Below, piece by piece: positions 22,972 through 34,481 of a stretch of DNA of 64,000 bases (within the stretch, counting starts at the first letter, position 1; every line of letters begins with the position of its first letter). Source of the DNA: Straminergon stramineum. Taxonomy: Eukaryota; Streptophyta; Bryopsida; Hypnales; Calliergonaceae. The notes under the pieces are model-generated. The model ran no database searches, was not told the DNA's origin, and saw nothing but the letters and a program-made list of their open reading frames with translations. The DNA lies in contig OY987272.1 of assembly GCA_963920665.1 (NCBI GenBank), positions 19,473,001 through 19,537,000 of the forward strand, read 5' to 3'. Made by a program: the position numbers and the translations under genes.

Positions 22972-25900
22972 ATGAATGTCTAGCTAGTGAATGAAACTCA
23001 AGAAGAGAGAGTTGTTCAAACTCCGGGGACTGATGATACTACTCAACCAGAAATCGGAGGGGAGGAAGAAGGGCATGCAATGGAGATGGATGTGGTGGAT
23101 GACGAGGAGAAAGACCTGTTGGAAGATGATCTCCGAAAGCTACAGAAAGTGGACTCCGTATCCACTATCAATTCACTCAAGATGAAACCGGAAAACATGT
23201 TCCGATTTCCGATTCCACTTTGCCGCCTTGTAGCCATGCCTATGGTGAGGCCAACACTTTCGTGTGATGTGCAATTTCTTGAGCAAGAGTTTGCGTGTGG
23301 GTACTGTGATGGGGCAGCAATCTTCTACGTTTCCACCACGAATGAGGCGGGTGAGACGTCAGAGTTCATAGCGGAGGAGATGGATCAGTGGGACCCTCTT
23401 TGGAAGGAAAAGAATGCTACCTTCGAGGAGTACGTGGATTTACAACTCGCTCTCAAGTTCCTCAAGAACTTGAAGTTCTTCGTCTGCGATGGAAACCACC
23501 GACACTTAGCCTGGATGAACATCATCCCCAGGATGTATTCCACAAATCTTGAGTGGCACTATGCACTGGATTGCATTCTTTTGGACACCAAAGGCAAAAT
23601 CAAAATTGTCATGGAGGTCATGCACAACATCAACAAGTGTGTTTACTAATCCCACTAGTCATTCATATGGAGTTTGATTCCATCTCATGCCATCTGTGAA
23701 AATTGAAGTACTCACAAGATTGGTTTCTTCTCACTACGCAAATCTACTGAGGACTCCCACGTAAAGACAAACTTGGTACACACGTTGTACCGGGTGCAAA
23801 AGTATGGTCTACTTCCCATGGACTCATGGAGAGGTTCAACGACATGCTCAGGCCATCCGAAAGGAAATAATGTGCTGTGTTGCTACCAAGAAAGACATGG
23901 TACTCTATGCTAGCAGAGGTCTTCACCTCATTTGTCTTTAGGGTAAGAGAAACATTCTCCACATGAATCAATTCTATTATTTTCTGTTGTTTCAGTTTTG
24001 AGTGAATTATTGATTTAAGATCCTCGTGTATTTGCAGCAAGAGATTGCGCAAGCGGTAGATGCAGCGCTCTGAAGATGCCATGAGACCACACCGATGGAG
24101 GAAAAGACTGTGGAAGGGGTGGCTCATGCCATGAGGGTAGGGGCCAAGGAGAAGAACATGAAGCTCTATGTGAAGATGATCAAATTCCTTACAGTGGCCA
24201 ATCTCGCTCATGGGGCGGGCTTCCTTGAAGAGGTAAGTTCTAATGTTCTGTAAATCATGCGATGATTTATAGAAATCTTTTTCTTCACTTACGCATATGA
24301 CACATTTCATTTTGGCTGGTGTAGGTGGAGACACATTGGAGCTCTAACGAGGTGACAGAGATGACACTTGAAAAATTGCAAATGGTGGCCACCTGCAACA
24401 CCACGATAGAGCACAAGACCAAGTTCCTGCAGTGGTGGAACTCCTCCATTCCATCACGGGATGTGAGGAAGTTCCCAGCCAAGCCTGTCTCTAAAACTCA
24501 CCTGGGGCCTTTCTTAAACAAATGTGTTTGGTTTGCAGGGGTAAGTGCCTCATTCAAATTTATTTGTTGAATTCTAGTGTTTTGTAGAGGCTATCGACCA
24601 CGAGATAGGTCAATTTGTAATTTGTCTTTAATCTTCGTAATAGAGTAAAAATAGTACTTAACCTCGTCCATTTGTACAGGTCGAGGATGCAGCAGTGGAG
24701 TACTTCAAAGTTGTTGTCAGACAAGACAACATCAAGATCAATATGAATGTCCCACTACAGTCGGAGATATTGCAAGAGTACATTGAGGGATGGAGGAGGA
24801 AGATCTGGGATCAAGGATTCCATCCTTATCTTAAAAGAGGAAACTATTTCAAGAAGGGGGACTCCTTCTTGAATTCTAAGGGGTCTAACTTGGTGGTTAG
24901 GAGGATCCTCTACCAGTATGTTTGTGTAGTCTACATTATTTTTTTATTTTTAAAATGGTCTTCCCATCAGATGACAAAGTATGCCTCGTTCTTCATTTGA
25001 TCTTCATTCTCTACATACCTCTATTGACTGTTTCTTATTCTCTACAGCTACTTCTAGTATGAGCTTGAAGCAAAGGGTGCCATCGAAAGGAAGGACCTGC
25101 TTCCCTTCCTCGCGTCATGGTTGGACTGCAGCTCAGGGGAATGCATGTTCTCAGCAAACCAGTTGTGCACATTCACCACAGCTCATCTCAGTGGAGGAGC
25201 GTGGTACTTAGATTGCGCACTAGCATTCACTCATCCATCAAAGGTGCAACTACGGGCATCTTTGGATGGCAAGGGCACCATCGATTTGGATGTGGATGAG
25301 TTTGCGGGAATGACGGACAGGCAAAGAAGGAAGGCCATCGTGAAGAGGGAAGCCAATGACCAAAAAAAAGAGGCCTGGTTCCAAGTCCTTTTCACCGCCA
25401 AGGAGAAGAAGGAAGCGGAGAGACTTGCCAAGCTGGCGGAGAAGGAGAAGGACAAGGACAAGGAAGAAAAGGCCAAGACAAAAGGCAAGAAGAAGGCCGA
25501 GGCTGGAGGCCAAGTTCCAGATTCATCAACGGTGGATCAAGGCTCAGAGATGTAAGTCGGATCGCAGAGTGGAGTGAAGGGGAAGGCCACTCTCTCTCAA
25601 TTCACGGAAGAGGTCATCACTCATGTGACCAAAGTGATTGTCCTCATTGAAGATGAGCTCTCTAAGTTTGAGAATCTCATTCTCAACATCTCTATTGATG
25701 ACCTCGTCGATGACATGGAGTCCAAGAGAAAGACATGCTACAAAGAAGTCTTGGACTTCTTCAACAAGGTGTGGAGTTTTCATTTGAATTTGAAAATGTG
25801 GATCTAAGTTCTCATTCAAATTATTGTAGTCTGAGTTTATTCCTCATCATAATTGGATGCACGATTTGTTGGCAGGTGTCAACGGGGAAACCATCCATGT

Positions 25901-27256
25901 TCCATGGTGTCCCTAAAGCTAGGCCGGGGGTGGACGTCATGTTCTTCAACTGTCCGGAGAACTTGCCCGTGCTAGGGCTGTCTTCCCCACCAGATGGGGT
26001 GCCAGAATGGAACGAGAACATGGGAGATGAGGCTTTGCAATCGGCATTTAGCTTTGCTTCCAATCATCTCCAAGAGCACGACTGCGTCATTGTATTTCAT
26101 TTGTGGAGTGCCAAAGCAAAGTCGGATATTGCAAGATTGTGTGAAACGTACAATATGATAAAGAAGAAGTGGATGGGGATGAATCACATGCACTTGACCT
26201 CAGCTATAGACAAAGCAAAGACAGTAAATTTCATTCGCTTTCTCAAACTTCTAAAAGAACTTCAAAGTGCATTACATTCTTCTCATTTCTCGTAATTCTA
26301 CACCTATCTTGGATGCTTGTGTAGACGCAAAAGTTTGGAATCACCCTTGTACTGAAGGACTTAGGCGCAAAAGGGAAATCCAATTTCTCTTTCAAACGCA
26401 CGACCACGATGGTCAAGGTTGGTGTCGACATTGCACGGGATGACATGGTCATGAACTACATCCACCTGGATGACATGGCCATGAATGATGGAAAGCCTAG
26501 GCACGGGGCTCGAGAAAAAGATCCAAGGTTCTTTCAAATCTTCCTTGAAGCTACGAGTGTCGAAGGAGATGTGATTCTTGACTGTACTGCATCCATAGGT
26601 CAGGATTCAATTCATTCACTCTACCATCTCTAGGTTTGGTTGTAATCATTCTACCACTTTCATTTCTCAACTAATGTACTTGAATTTCCTTGCCTCCAAG
26701 TGCATCCATTATCGCTTGTCATGGAACGGGCCGCCACATTGTGGCCTTGGAGGAGCACAAGGACATTTTCGATGCCATCTTGAAACCCATGCGGAAGTCC
26801 ACCATGGTGAAGGTGGTGACACCTCCCCCGCCACCAAGTGCAATTTCTCAGGATCCAGATGAAATGCTCGTGGTGCCTCGAAAATTCACTCAGAAGGGAA
26901 AATTTAGTAAGGAAGTTGGCACTCTTTTAATTTTTTCTTTGTATGGTGAAGTCCACGTAACAAAACTCTAACATAGTGACCTTTTTGTTTGCAGTCATCC
27001 AAGATTGATATTAGCAAATGCTAGCATGAAGAAACAAAGTCTTCTATTCAATCCGGAGAAGACTTACGCCCTTCCTCTTTATGCACAACAGATGGCAATG
27101 GCCTTTGCGGATTTCGGTTGCTCCAAACCAAAACGCCGTAAAGACACTTATGCTCTAAATGTCTTACAATTCATAGATGGATCTGCGTTTGAGGGTAGAG
27201 AGTCTTCGGGCTTGTCCGATACATCAAATTCCTTGACCGAGTCCACAGCCTCTTAG
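22972..27256 (+). pseudogene. ParB/Srx-like domain fused to DNA-methyltransferase-like domain, multi-exon
   Basis: Exons with clear GT-AG borders: 22972 to about 23643, 24038-24232, 24325-24540, 24680-24915, 25048-25768, 25876-26223, 26325-26598, then about 26700-26906 and 26995-27256, where joins are less clean. Exon 1 has FFVCDGNHRHLAW, the DG-x-HR-x-x-A signature of ParB/sulfiredoxin-fold domains. Exon 5 ends in a long Lys/Glu/Ala coiled-coil. Exon 6 has VDVMFFNCPENLP followed by a helix and HDCVIVFHLW, the place and spacing of a (D/N/S)PP(Y/W) motif IV. Exons 7-8 have GDVILDCTASIGAS..ACHGTGRHIVALE, the place of the AdoMet-binding motif I and its downstream acidic residue. Order IV before I fits beta-type amino-methyltransferases. 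Key residues are altered. Stops: TAG 22981, TGA 24071, TAG 25055, TAA 25553. Confidence 0.6.
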
Positions 27257-28740
27257 ACTCATGAGATTGACATATCTCATGTGTCATGCTATTGTTTGTT
27301 GATTGGTATTATGATTGGATTTGTGTGTTTCATGGCTATATTTGGGATGTGCATTATTCTCATTTTTATTTTTTATTGTATGAATTTCATCTATTTTGAA
27401 TACATTTTGTTTTGGAAAAACCCTAGAATTAAAAAAAAGTGTAAGAGCTTCAAACTTTGAAAAATAAACTCTCCATTCTATGCACTTTTTACTTTCTTAT
27501 GTCCACGGTCATAGGTCCCTGAGTCACTTTACCTTGCAAAAAAACTTCCTGCTCATAAGCTCACGCTCACAGACTCACATGCTAGCAACCCTATAAATTG
27601 GTACAAGGATTTAATTGCCAGTCTTTCTTCTTCCCCTTTCTTTCCTCTCCCTCCTTTTCTTTCCTCCCACACTCGAAGGTGGCCCAACTAACACTCGATC
27701 TCACCTACTAAGCTAATCTTAAATACGTGTCATACCTTCTTCTAAGTTGAGCTACTTCTTACGGCCTACTTCTTATGTCCTATATTTATGTCTCATGCTT
27801 AATCTTGGGGTGATTACCTACTTCTAATCCAAGGGACTAAGTAAGTCTTGTGGATTTCCCCTCCTACCTTATCTACTCCTACTCCTCCCCTTTAAATTGT
27901 CCTCTTTTGTCACCTTTTCATTCTCTTGTCCAGTTGTCCGTTGCGTTGAAGGTGATTTATGGGAGACGGGGAGTTGGATTCCCCGCCCCGATGGTTAGTT
28001 TGGTATGGTTTAGTCTGTTGTAGGCCTCCTCCCTTTTTTTCTTGCCTTATTACCGGCCACACTCTCCTCCTCTCCCCTCCATAGACAATCTCCTTCCTCC
28101 CCGTAGCCCTGGATAGTCCCTTGGTTTTCCAACCTTTGCCTGGACAACCTCTTTAACCCCAGCTAGTGAATCCCAGCCAGTAACTTCGCCCGAGCCCCAC
28201 CCCACCCCCTATTACCTAGACAGTGAACCCTGCCCATACCTCTACCCCATCATTACCCAGACAATGAATCCCGACTGTACCCCCGCCCCATCACCTAGAC
28301 ATCGGATGTTGTGACTCCGTCATTAACCCCGCTCAAGCCGCGCCGGGCCTGCAGCCGGCAGTTGCTAACGCCGCCGATGCTAGGACCCGCCCTGTTGACA
28401 CCCTGCCTTGGCCCCCTGGATATAGGGGGTCCAGTGGATTGGAAGGGGTTGGTCCTTGGCTGGCCTAGGTTGGTCTCTAGACTAACCTCTAGTGTTGCTA
28501 ATTTTTCGGGAATTCTAGTGGGGGTTGTGGTATGCCATGTCTATGGTTTGTGGGTGTAAATTAGATCCGTGGGATGGTGTCCTCATGTGATTTTTTTCTA
28601 ATCATTCTCTACCCTCGACTTTGACTTCTATTTCTATTTTTTGGAGCCCTAAACTTTGGTTTGTTCTCAATATGTTTTGGGTACTAAACCTTGTGGGGAG
28701 AGGGGCCACTTGATCTCACGATTCTTCCGTGAGGTGATTC
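27257..28740. other. Non-coding, pyrimidine-rich repeat-like region
   Basis: AT-rich to about 27590, then C/T-rich blocks (TCTTTCCTCTCCCTCCTTTTC and similar) with CCCCGCCC and repeated 'acctagac' phrases around 28200-28310. No supported gene. Probably remnants of an LTR-type repeat. Confidence 0.35.
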
Positions 28741-28744
28741 TAAT

Positions 28745-28919
28745 GCACAGCTAATACTTTTCACCCCAAGGGGGTTCAAAGCTTCACTGTCGTTTCCCCT
28801 CTTAACACACTGCTAAGACATTTTACCCCTAAGGGATTCAAAGCTTCGCCGTTGTCCCCCCTTTTAACACAGTGCTATGACTTTTCATCCCTAGGGGGTT
28901 CAAAGCTTCGCCGTCTCTC
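28745..28919. repeat. Tandem repeat, about 61 bp, three units
   Basis: Units begin near 28745, 28806 and 28868. Each holds CACA(G/C)TGCTA..GAC..TTTCA/TCCCC, AAGGGGGTTCAAAGCTTC and a C/T-rich tail. A fourth weak echo (GGGTCCAAAGCTCCGCC) lies near 28958. Confidence 0.75.
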
Positions 28920-29156
28920 CACTATTTCACCCACCCCAAGAACACTTCTACCCTATGGGTCCAAAGCTCCGCCATATGGGCAGGACCCACTACCCTTACA
29001 CCCTCGCGCCTCTCAACCAAGGAATAACACGTCACGGTTAGGGACAAGAACAAAAGACAAGGAAAAGACCATGGATGCTCAAGGACTAGCGACATAGGTT
29101 AGTAACATCAAGAATTTGAACTAAAGGCCCCCCAAAGCGGCATTGCTAGTCATATG
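28920..29156. other. Flank left of the large hAT element
   Basis: No gene seen. The element boundary is at 29157. The eight bases before it (GTCATATG) match the eight after 50397 (TGCACACG) at only four positions, two further differences being C/T. Confidence 0.4.
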
Positions 29157-29390
29157 CAGGGTTGACAGGGCGTCTTGACGCAGCCGCCAGCGTCCGCGAC
29201 CCCCCTGGACGTCCTATGAAATTCGCAAAATCCGTTTTTTACCCTGGGGTAATTTCCCATCCGCGACCTCGTCCGCACCACCGTTCGCGGTTTTTGCGCC
29301 CCGTCCGCCATCTTGTCCGCTCGTCCCCAACCCCGTCCGCGGTCTTTGGAGCCCGTCCGCCAACCCGTCCGACCGCTTAAGACTCCCTGA
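29157..29390. repeat. hAT-2 left terminus with CGTCCGC array
   Basis: Terminus CAGGGTTGACAGGG, then CGTCTTGACGCAGCCGCC, TTACCCTGGGGTAATTTCCC and repeated CCCGTCCGC motifs. Matches hAT-1 at 14105-14225 in reverse complement. Confidence 0.8.
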
Positions 29391-29936
29391 ATTTAGTCTC
29401 TATCTTTATTTTTTTATTCTAAGAGAATTTCTAATGCGATTTTATTTTTGAAATTTGGTACAATTCATGCTCATTTCTAAGAGTCCTTAGCAATGAAAAA
29501 AAAGAACATTGCACTTTACAAATTTGTAAAGAGAAAAGTCATTTATTTTCATAATTCATTTTTGAGTGCTGCAATAGAATTTCAAAGGATTTTTTTAATA
29601 AATATACAAAGAACCGGTACTCAAAATAATAAATTAATTACGATTTCGGGTTTAGGAAAATATTGGACACACATACATTTTGTAACCCATTCATTTAGAG
29701 CTTAATTTCCTATTTTCCTTTGTTCATTTTATGAAAACAATGCAATGAAAAAAAAATTGAGGGTCTAAATTGGAAACCCAAAGGCTTCTAAAAATCCAAA
29801 TGCCGTAAAGTCCTAAACCTTTTTGAAAAAACACTAAAATTGAATCACACTCATTTGTGATGAATTTACTAATTACATCTCTTCATAGTTGATTCATTAT
29901 AAGTATACACACTAAAACAATAAAACCACAATTGCT
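29391..29936. other. AT-rich non-coding stretch
   Basis: No supported gene. The 29740-29830 part (CCCAAAGGCTTCTAAAAATCC) resembles the AT-rich core phrases found elsewhere in the element. Confidence 0.4.
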
Positions 29937-29940
29937 TTAA

Positions 29941-30863
29941 CCCCTAAAAGGACCATTGTTCCCTTGGGGGACAAAATGGATTTCAGGCAGGTTCCTATGA
30001 CTTCAATTTTTAGTCAAAATTTTTGAAACTTTCTCATAAGATAGAAAAACTGATAAGCTTCGTGGGAATATAATTTTTATTTCAATCGGTGCCCGGGAGC
30101 AAAAGTTATGCCATCTTAAACATAATTTTCATGTCACTGGGCAGAAAAATAAATCCACAAAAAATTGAAATCTAATTTAAAATTTCTTTTTTCTTATAGA
30201 TTATATTTTTGTCTACATGTGAAGCTTTGATTCATTCCATTTGGATTAGTAATGTGAAAGTTATGAACAATATTGTTTTTCAGGCAATATGAGCATCTTC
30301 TTGAAAAAATAACTTATAGGATTCATTTCTGAATGCAATTTTCACAATTTTTCAAAAAAAATTGTTTGACAAAGTTAAATTTGTTTGCTAAAACAATCTC
30401 ACCATTGGGATTATGGAGTTTCAATCCCATCTTAGAGCTATTAATGATTTAGTTTTTCATGTAATCTTGGACCTACTTCTACTTAACAATTTTTTAGAGA
30501 ATGAAAATCAAGAGTTTTTCTTTAGAAATTTTTTTCCTAGAACATCAACTCAATTCTTCAACACAAAAATTTTTTAATTCATAGTCCATAGTGCAAAAAA
30601 TTTCAACAAAAGGTGGTCAAAGTCATCTGAAATTGCAAGCCAGTGTTCAAAAAAGCTTCTTTTTCCAACTTTGAATGCTATATCTCTCAATCTATGCGGT
30701 CAAAATTCATGAAATTTTTACCACATGTTCTGAGACAAATAAAGTACAAGATTCAACGGTTAGATTTTTTTTAACTATTTTTTGGGGATTTTATAGGTGA
30801 ACGCAGCAGAAATGGTAGTTTTGAGTGGTTTTTGACAGAAAAATGGCCTTGGTCCTTTAGGGG
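29941..30863. mobile_element. piggyBac-like MITE with TTAA target sites
   Basis: The inverted ends are CCCCTAAAAGGACCA (left) and, on the minus strand at the right end, CCCCTAAAGGACCA. TTAA directly flanks both sides (29937-29940, 30864-30867). A TTAA duplication plus ends starting with CCC is the piggyBac pattern. The 923-bp interior is AT-rich and non-coding, so it cannot move on its own. Confidence 0.65.
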
Positions 30864-30867
30864 TTAA

Positions 30868-31348
30868 CGGGTCGTCATCATAATTCAAATATCAATGGAA
30901 TTGTTGGAACACAACTTCTAAGAAGGTCCAAGTAATTCCATATCATAAATGAAATGGTCTTCTTCCAAGACTTATTCCAAATGAAATAGAAGGGGCTCAG
31001 AAACTTTTGCACCCACACATCATACATCATGCAATTTGTCATACAAGCTTGTCAACTAAATAACCATCTACATTCAAGAAGAAATATTGCACTTTGCACT
31101 CAAACAAGAGATATTTTTGATTTGTCAAAAATTGATACTCATTCAAAAACAATTCAAATACATGGAAAAATTCAAAATGTATGTCCAATTTCACATATAT
31201 TGACATACTCTAGGGGTGCATATATACTAAGCAATCTACATGCATAAATCCAAAGTTCTACATTTATTAAATATTTATAAAACTCTATATAGTATACTCT
31301 TGCACTATATTACTAATATGAATGTCGGAAGTGTTCATCCGGCATAGG
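30868..31348. other. AT-rich non-coding stretch downstream of kinase-like gene
   Basis: No supported gene. Likely 3' flank of the minus-strand kinase-like gene. Confidence 0.4.
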
Positions 31349-32794
31349 CTAATTGAATTGGCTAGTGAACCAATTGATGATTTGGGCCAAACCACCCCGA
31401 TAACCATCACCTCTTTGACAAAGCCGATCCAAGTATTGGTGAAACCCAATTCCCAATTGGTGGTGGCTAAACATGGCCATTGCATTTGTTTCTCGTTGCA
31501 ATTTGCTGTAGTTCTCTGACATGCATTATTTATTGATCCTTTGAGCTATTTTACCAATCGCATATTCCTCCGATGCACGTGATAAATGTGGAATGATTTC
31601 CACATTTGCATCTCTTCTATGCAAATATGCAATGCTTGGATCCACCCACCACCTCCTTGTTAAAGCTTCGTTCATTTCACTTGCAGATGTGAACGTATAT
31701 AAGGATTTCATCAGTTCGGTAGCTACAGTAGTCATGCCCCAATCGCAAATTCCAATGTAGACACATGATTCATCATCAAGAAAATGAAACATGATGTTGT
31801 TTGGAGAAATATCATTGTGTAGATGTCCAAACACATGTATCGCATTCATGATATGCACCAATGCCCAAGCAAGCTCGGTGCGCTTCTTCCGAAATCGAGC
31901 GAGATGAAAAGCTTTAGTCACATCGGACTCTGTTGGGTTCGAATACTGTAACCGAACATATATATTGTCTGGATAATCGTTATCCAGATTCAACATTTGC
32001 CGAAGTGTTCCGCCATTCCACCAATACGAGTACCCTTCATTTGTTCTTGCATGTACTGCAACAAATTGTATCACTCCTGAATGTGGAATCCGCACTACCA
32101 TTGATTCATTCTGATGTTCCAACTTTGTAAGCTGAGGCTGCGTACCATGGTGGTTGGATATCTTTGTTGTGAACTCCCAAGATGGAGCTATCCCTAGACA
32201 TCCTTCAATTCTCACCCTCCAAATCGTTGCATATCCTCCCTTCATGATTAAGTCATCTTAGGGAATCACCCGTGCGGTGTCCGGAAGCGCTATAAGATGA
32301 CGTCTACCCATATCCAATTGAGCAAGACCCTCATCGCTAGTCCACCAACCCAAAGACCCTCGTCTATTACGCCTCTTTGCAAATGGGGCGCAACGCCCAA
32401 TAAACAATTGAGCTTTGAGAATGACTTGCTCAAAGGCTTCATCATTTGCACAATGTTGTTTCCCATATTTTCCGAGAACCACATCAGCGTTCCACAATGC
32501 ATCATGCACCTTGTTCTCCAAACATTTGTTGAAACCCCTCTTCTCCGTCTCATGTTGCCATTGCGGAACGTTCAAGACATCCAACATTCTCTGCGTCATG
32601 TCTGCCTTGAATTTGGATGGACACTCCTCTCCATATCTTACATATTTTGTGTCAAGAGACACAGTGGTTTCCAATTCATAGAATTTTGCAATGCATTTGG
32701 TCATGAATGCTTTGCATGCATCGGATGGAATTTCCTTACTTTCCACCTCTTGTACCACTTGTTTTCCCTTCGCCGCCATCTTCGATCTTGGCAT
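31349..32794 (-). pseudogene. Transposon-borne protein-kinase-like gene
   Basis: ATG at 32794. One frame runs to 31349 with in-frame TAA codons at 32258-32260 and 31526-31528. Residues 1-178 form an unrecognised N-terminal domain with several Cys, ending in a Trp/Arg-rich stretch (RRNRRGSLGWWTSDEG). From about residue 184 it follows a kinase fold: glycine loop KGGYATIWRVRIEG, candidate ATP-binding Lys in FTTKIS, catalytic loop HLHNDISPNNIM (Asp and Asn present), CDWG in place of DFG, WVDPSIAY near the P+1/APE region, and SEEYAIGKI like the D-x-W-x-x-G helix F start. Catalytic residues are kept, so the protein was probably an active kinase before the nonsense changes. It lies about 180 bp from an upstream GTCCGCC array and within hAT-2. 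Confidence 0.7.
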
Positions 32795-32976
32795 CGTGAT
32801 AAACTTTTAATACCCAAAATTTGTAACTAAAACTTCGAAGTTCGCTACAAAAGATGGCAATAGTGGGGCGCCCAAATAAGACTTCTGCCTTCCCGAAGAG
32901 AGAAACCAATGGAGGACGAACCACCAAGCTCTCCACTCCACACTTGCAAAATGCAAGGGGCAAGGCAAAAGTGATT

Positions 32977-33395
32977 GCGGACGGGCTGTCCGCCCCTCTT
33001 ATACGGGGCGGACGGCTCGTCCCCATCCGCCTCCTCGTGGCCATCCGATCCTCCGCCTCGTCGAGGCCGTCCACCTCGTCGCGGCCGTCCGATCGTTCGG
33101 CCGCACTCCGACCGCCTCGAGATGGCCGTCCGCCTTGTGATGGCTGTCCAATTCCGGGGACGGTCTTTCATCCGCCCCGAGCCAGCCGTCCGACCGTGTG
33201 GACGGTCATCCGTCCGCCTCGAGCTGGCCGTCCAATCGGTGTCCGCCAGATCCGACGGCCGGCTTGTTGCAGACGTTGCGACCTCCTCTGATCGGACGGA
33301 CGATAGGCTATCTGCACGATCAGACGGTGTGGATGGCGTGGATGCGGCAACCCGTCCGGCGACGACAGACGGATGAAATGAGGCGGACGGAAGAG
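32977..33395. repeat. GTCCGCC-rich array upstream of kinase-like gene
   Basis: Repeated CCGTCCG/CGGACGG motifs spaced irregularly, from about 180 bp upstream of the minus-strand kinase start. Long open frames on both strands here are by-products of the GC-rich repeat. Confidence 0.7.
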
Positions 33396-34481
33396 ATGAA
33401 TTGCACGATCGGAGATTTTCATTTTTCTTGAACATCTCTAAGTCAAACATAGGTATCATATTCAACATTTCAGTTTCAAACCGAAGTAAGAATCAAGTAA
33501 ATCATCTATCATGGAAATGAAAAAAAATTATAGAGGAATAGCCAGTGACGTTTGCTTGTTTGAAATACTCTAACCGTTGAGATTCTCATGTTTACATAAT
33601 TCTATCTTAAAATTATTAATGTTCTAGTATCTATCTTGAATATACTCAACTTATCAATTCTCTTATGAATAAAAACTAAACATCTTTTGGGGGAATTTTT
33701 CTTCCTACATTCTCATGCTCTCATATAAATTCTTCAAGTCTTCAACATACAAAATTATAAAATCGTACTCACAAGTGGAAATATTTATTGTTTCAATAAT
33801 TAGAAGCCAAAAATCTAGTCAAGCAAATAGCAAAATCATTTGTTTCAGTCACCTTGAATGCAAATAGCCAAATATCTTACAATCTATGTGGGTTAAGTTT
33901 TTGAAATTACTTCTACACATTCATAAATTGCTATAGTACAAAATTGTACAATCCCACATGCCAAAAACATTGTTCCTACATTTTCTAGTTCTTTGTAATT
34001 GAAATGGCAATTCTAAATCACTAAATTGTCTTCAATGGAAAAAAGCCTTTGGACTTCTAGGGTTTAGGGTTCAATTTCTAATAGCAAATGAAACTAAAAT
34101 GGTGGTTCTCACTATTCTACAAACCTCTATTGTATATTTGGGACATCCTTTGTATTTGCAATTCACCTATTCACATTGAATGATTGAAATGAGAAAATTA
34201 TAGAAAGTGGTTCAATACATTTTCCATTTTCACAAATACCCATTAACCCATAGTCATACATCAATGGTATTAAATCCTACAAATTACATGACAGAAATAT
34301 CGCTTTATTAAAATATAAAAATACAATGTATTTGTATCAAAATCACAAAAACGTGATTACAACTCATCAAGAGCATTGTGCTATATTTGCCGCACTCTAC
34401 CGTCTATGTACATTACAATGAGTGAACCATACAGTAAAACAAACATAAGATGACTAGAATACCATACTCTACTTAACTACT
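33396..34481. other. AT-rich spacer
   Basis: No supported gene. Contains GGGTTTAGGGTTC near 34060. Lies between the kinase promoter array and the 3' end of the next minus-strand gene. Confidence 0.4.

Noticed and set aside
32845..33468. A frame of 207 codons opposite and within the kinase promoter array
   Set aside because: Same repeat artefact (Arg/Pro/Ser monotony, open in many phases).
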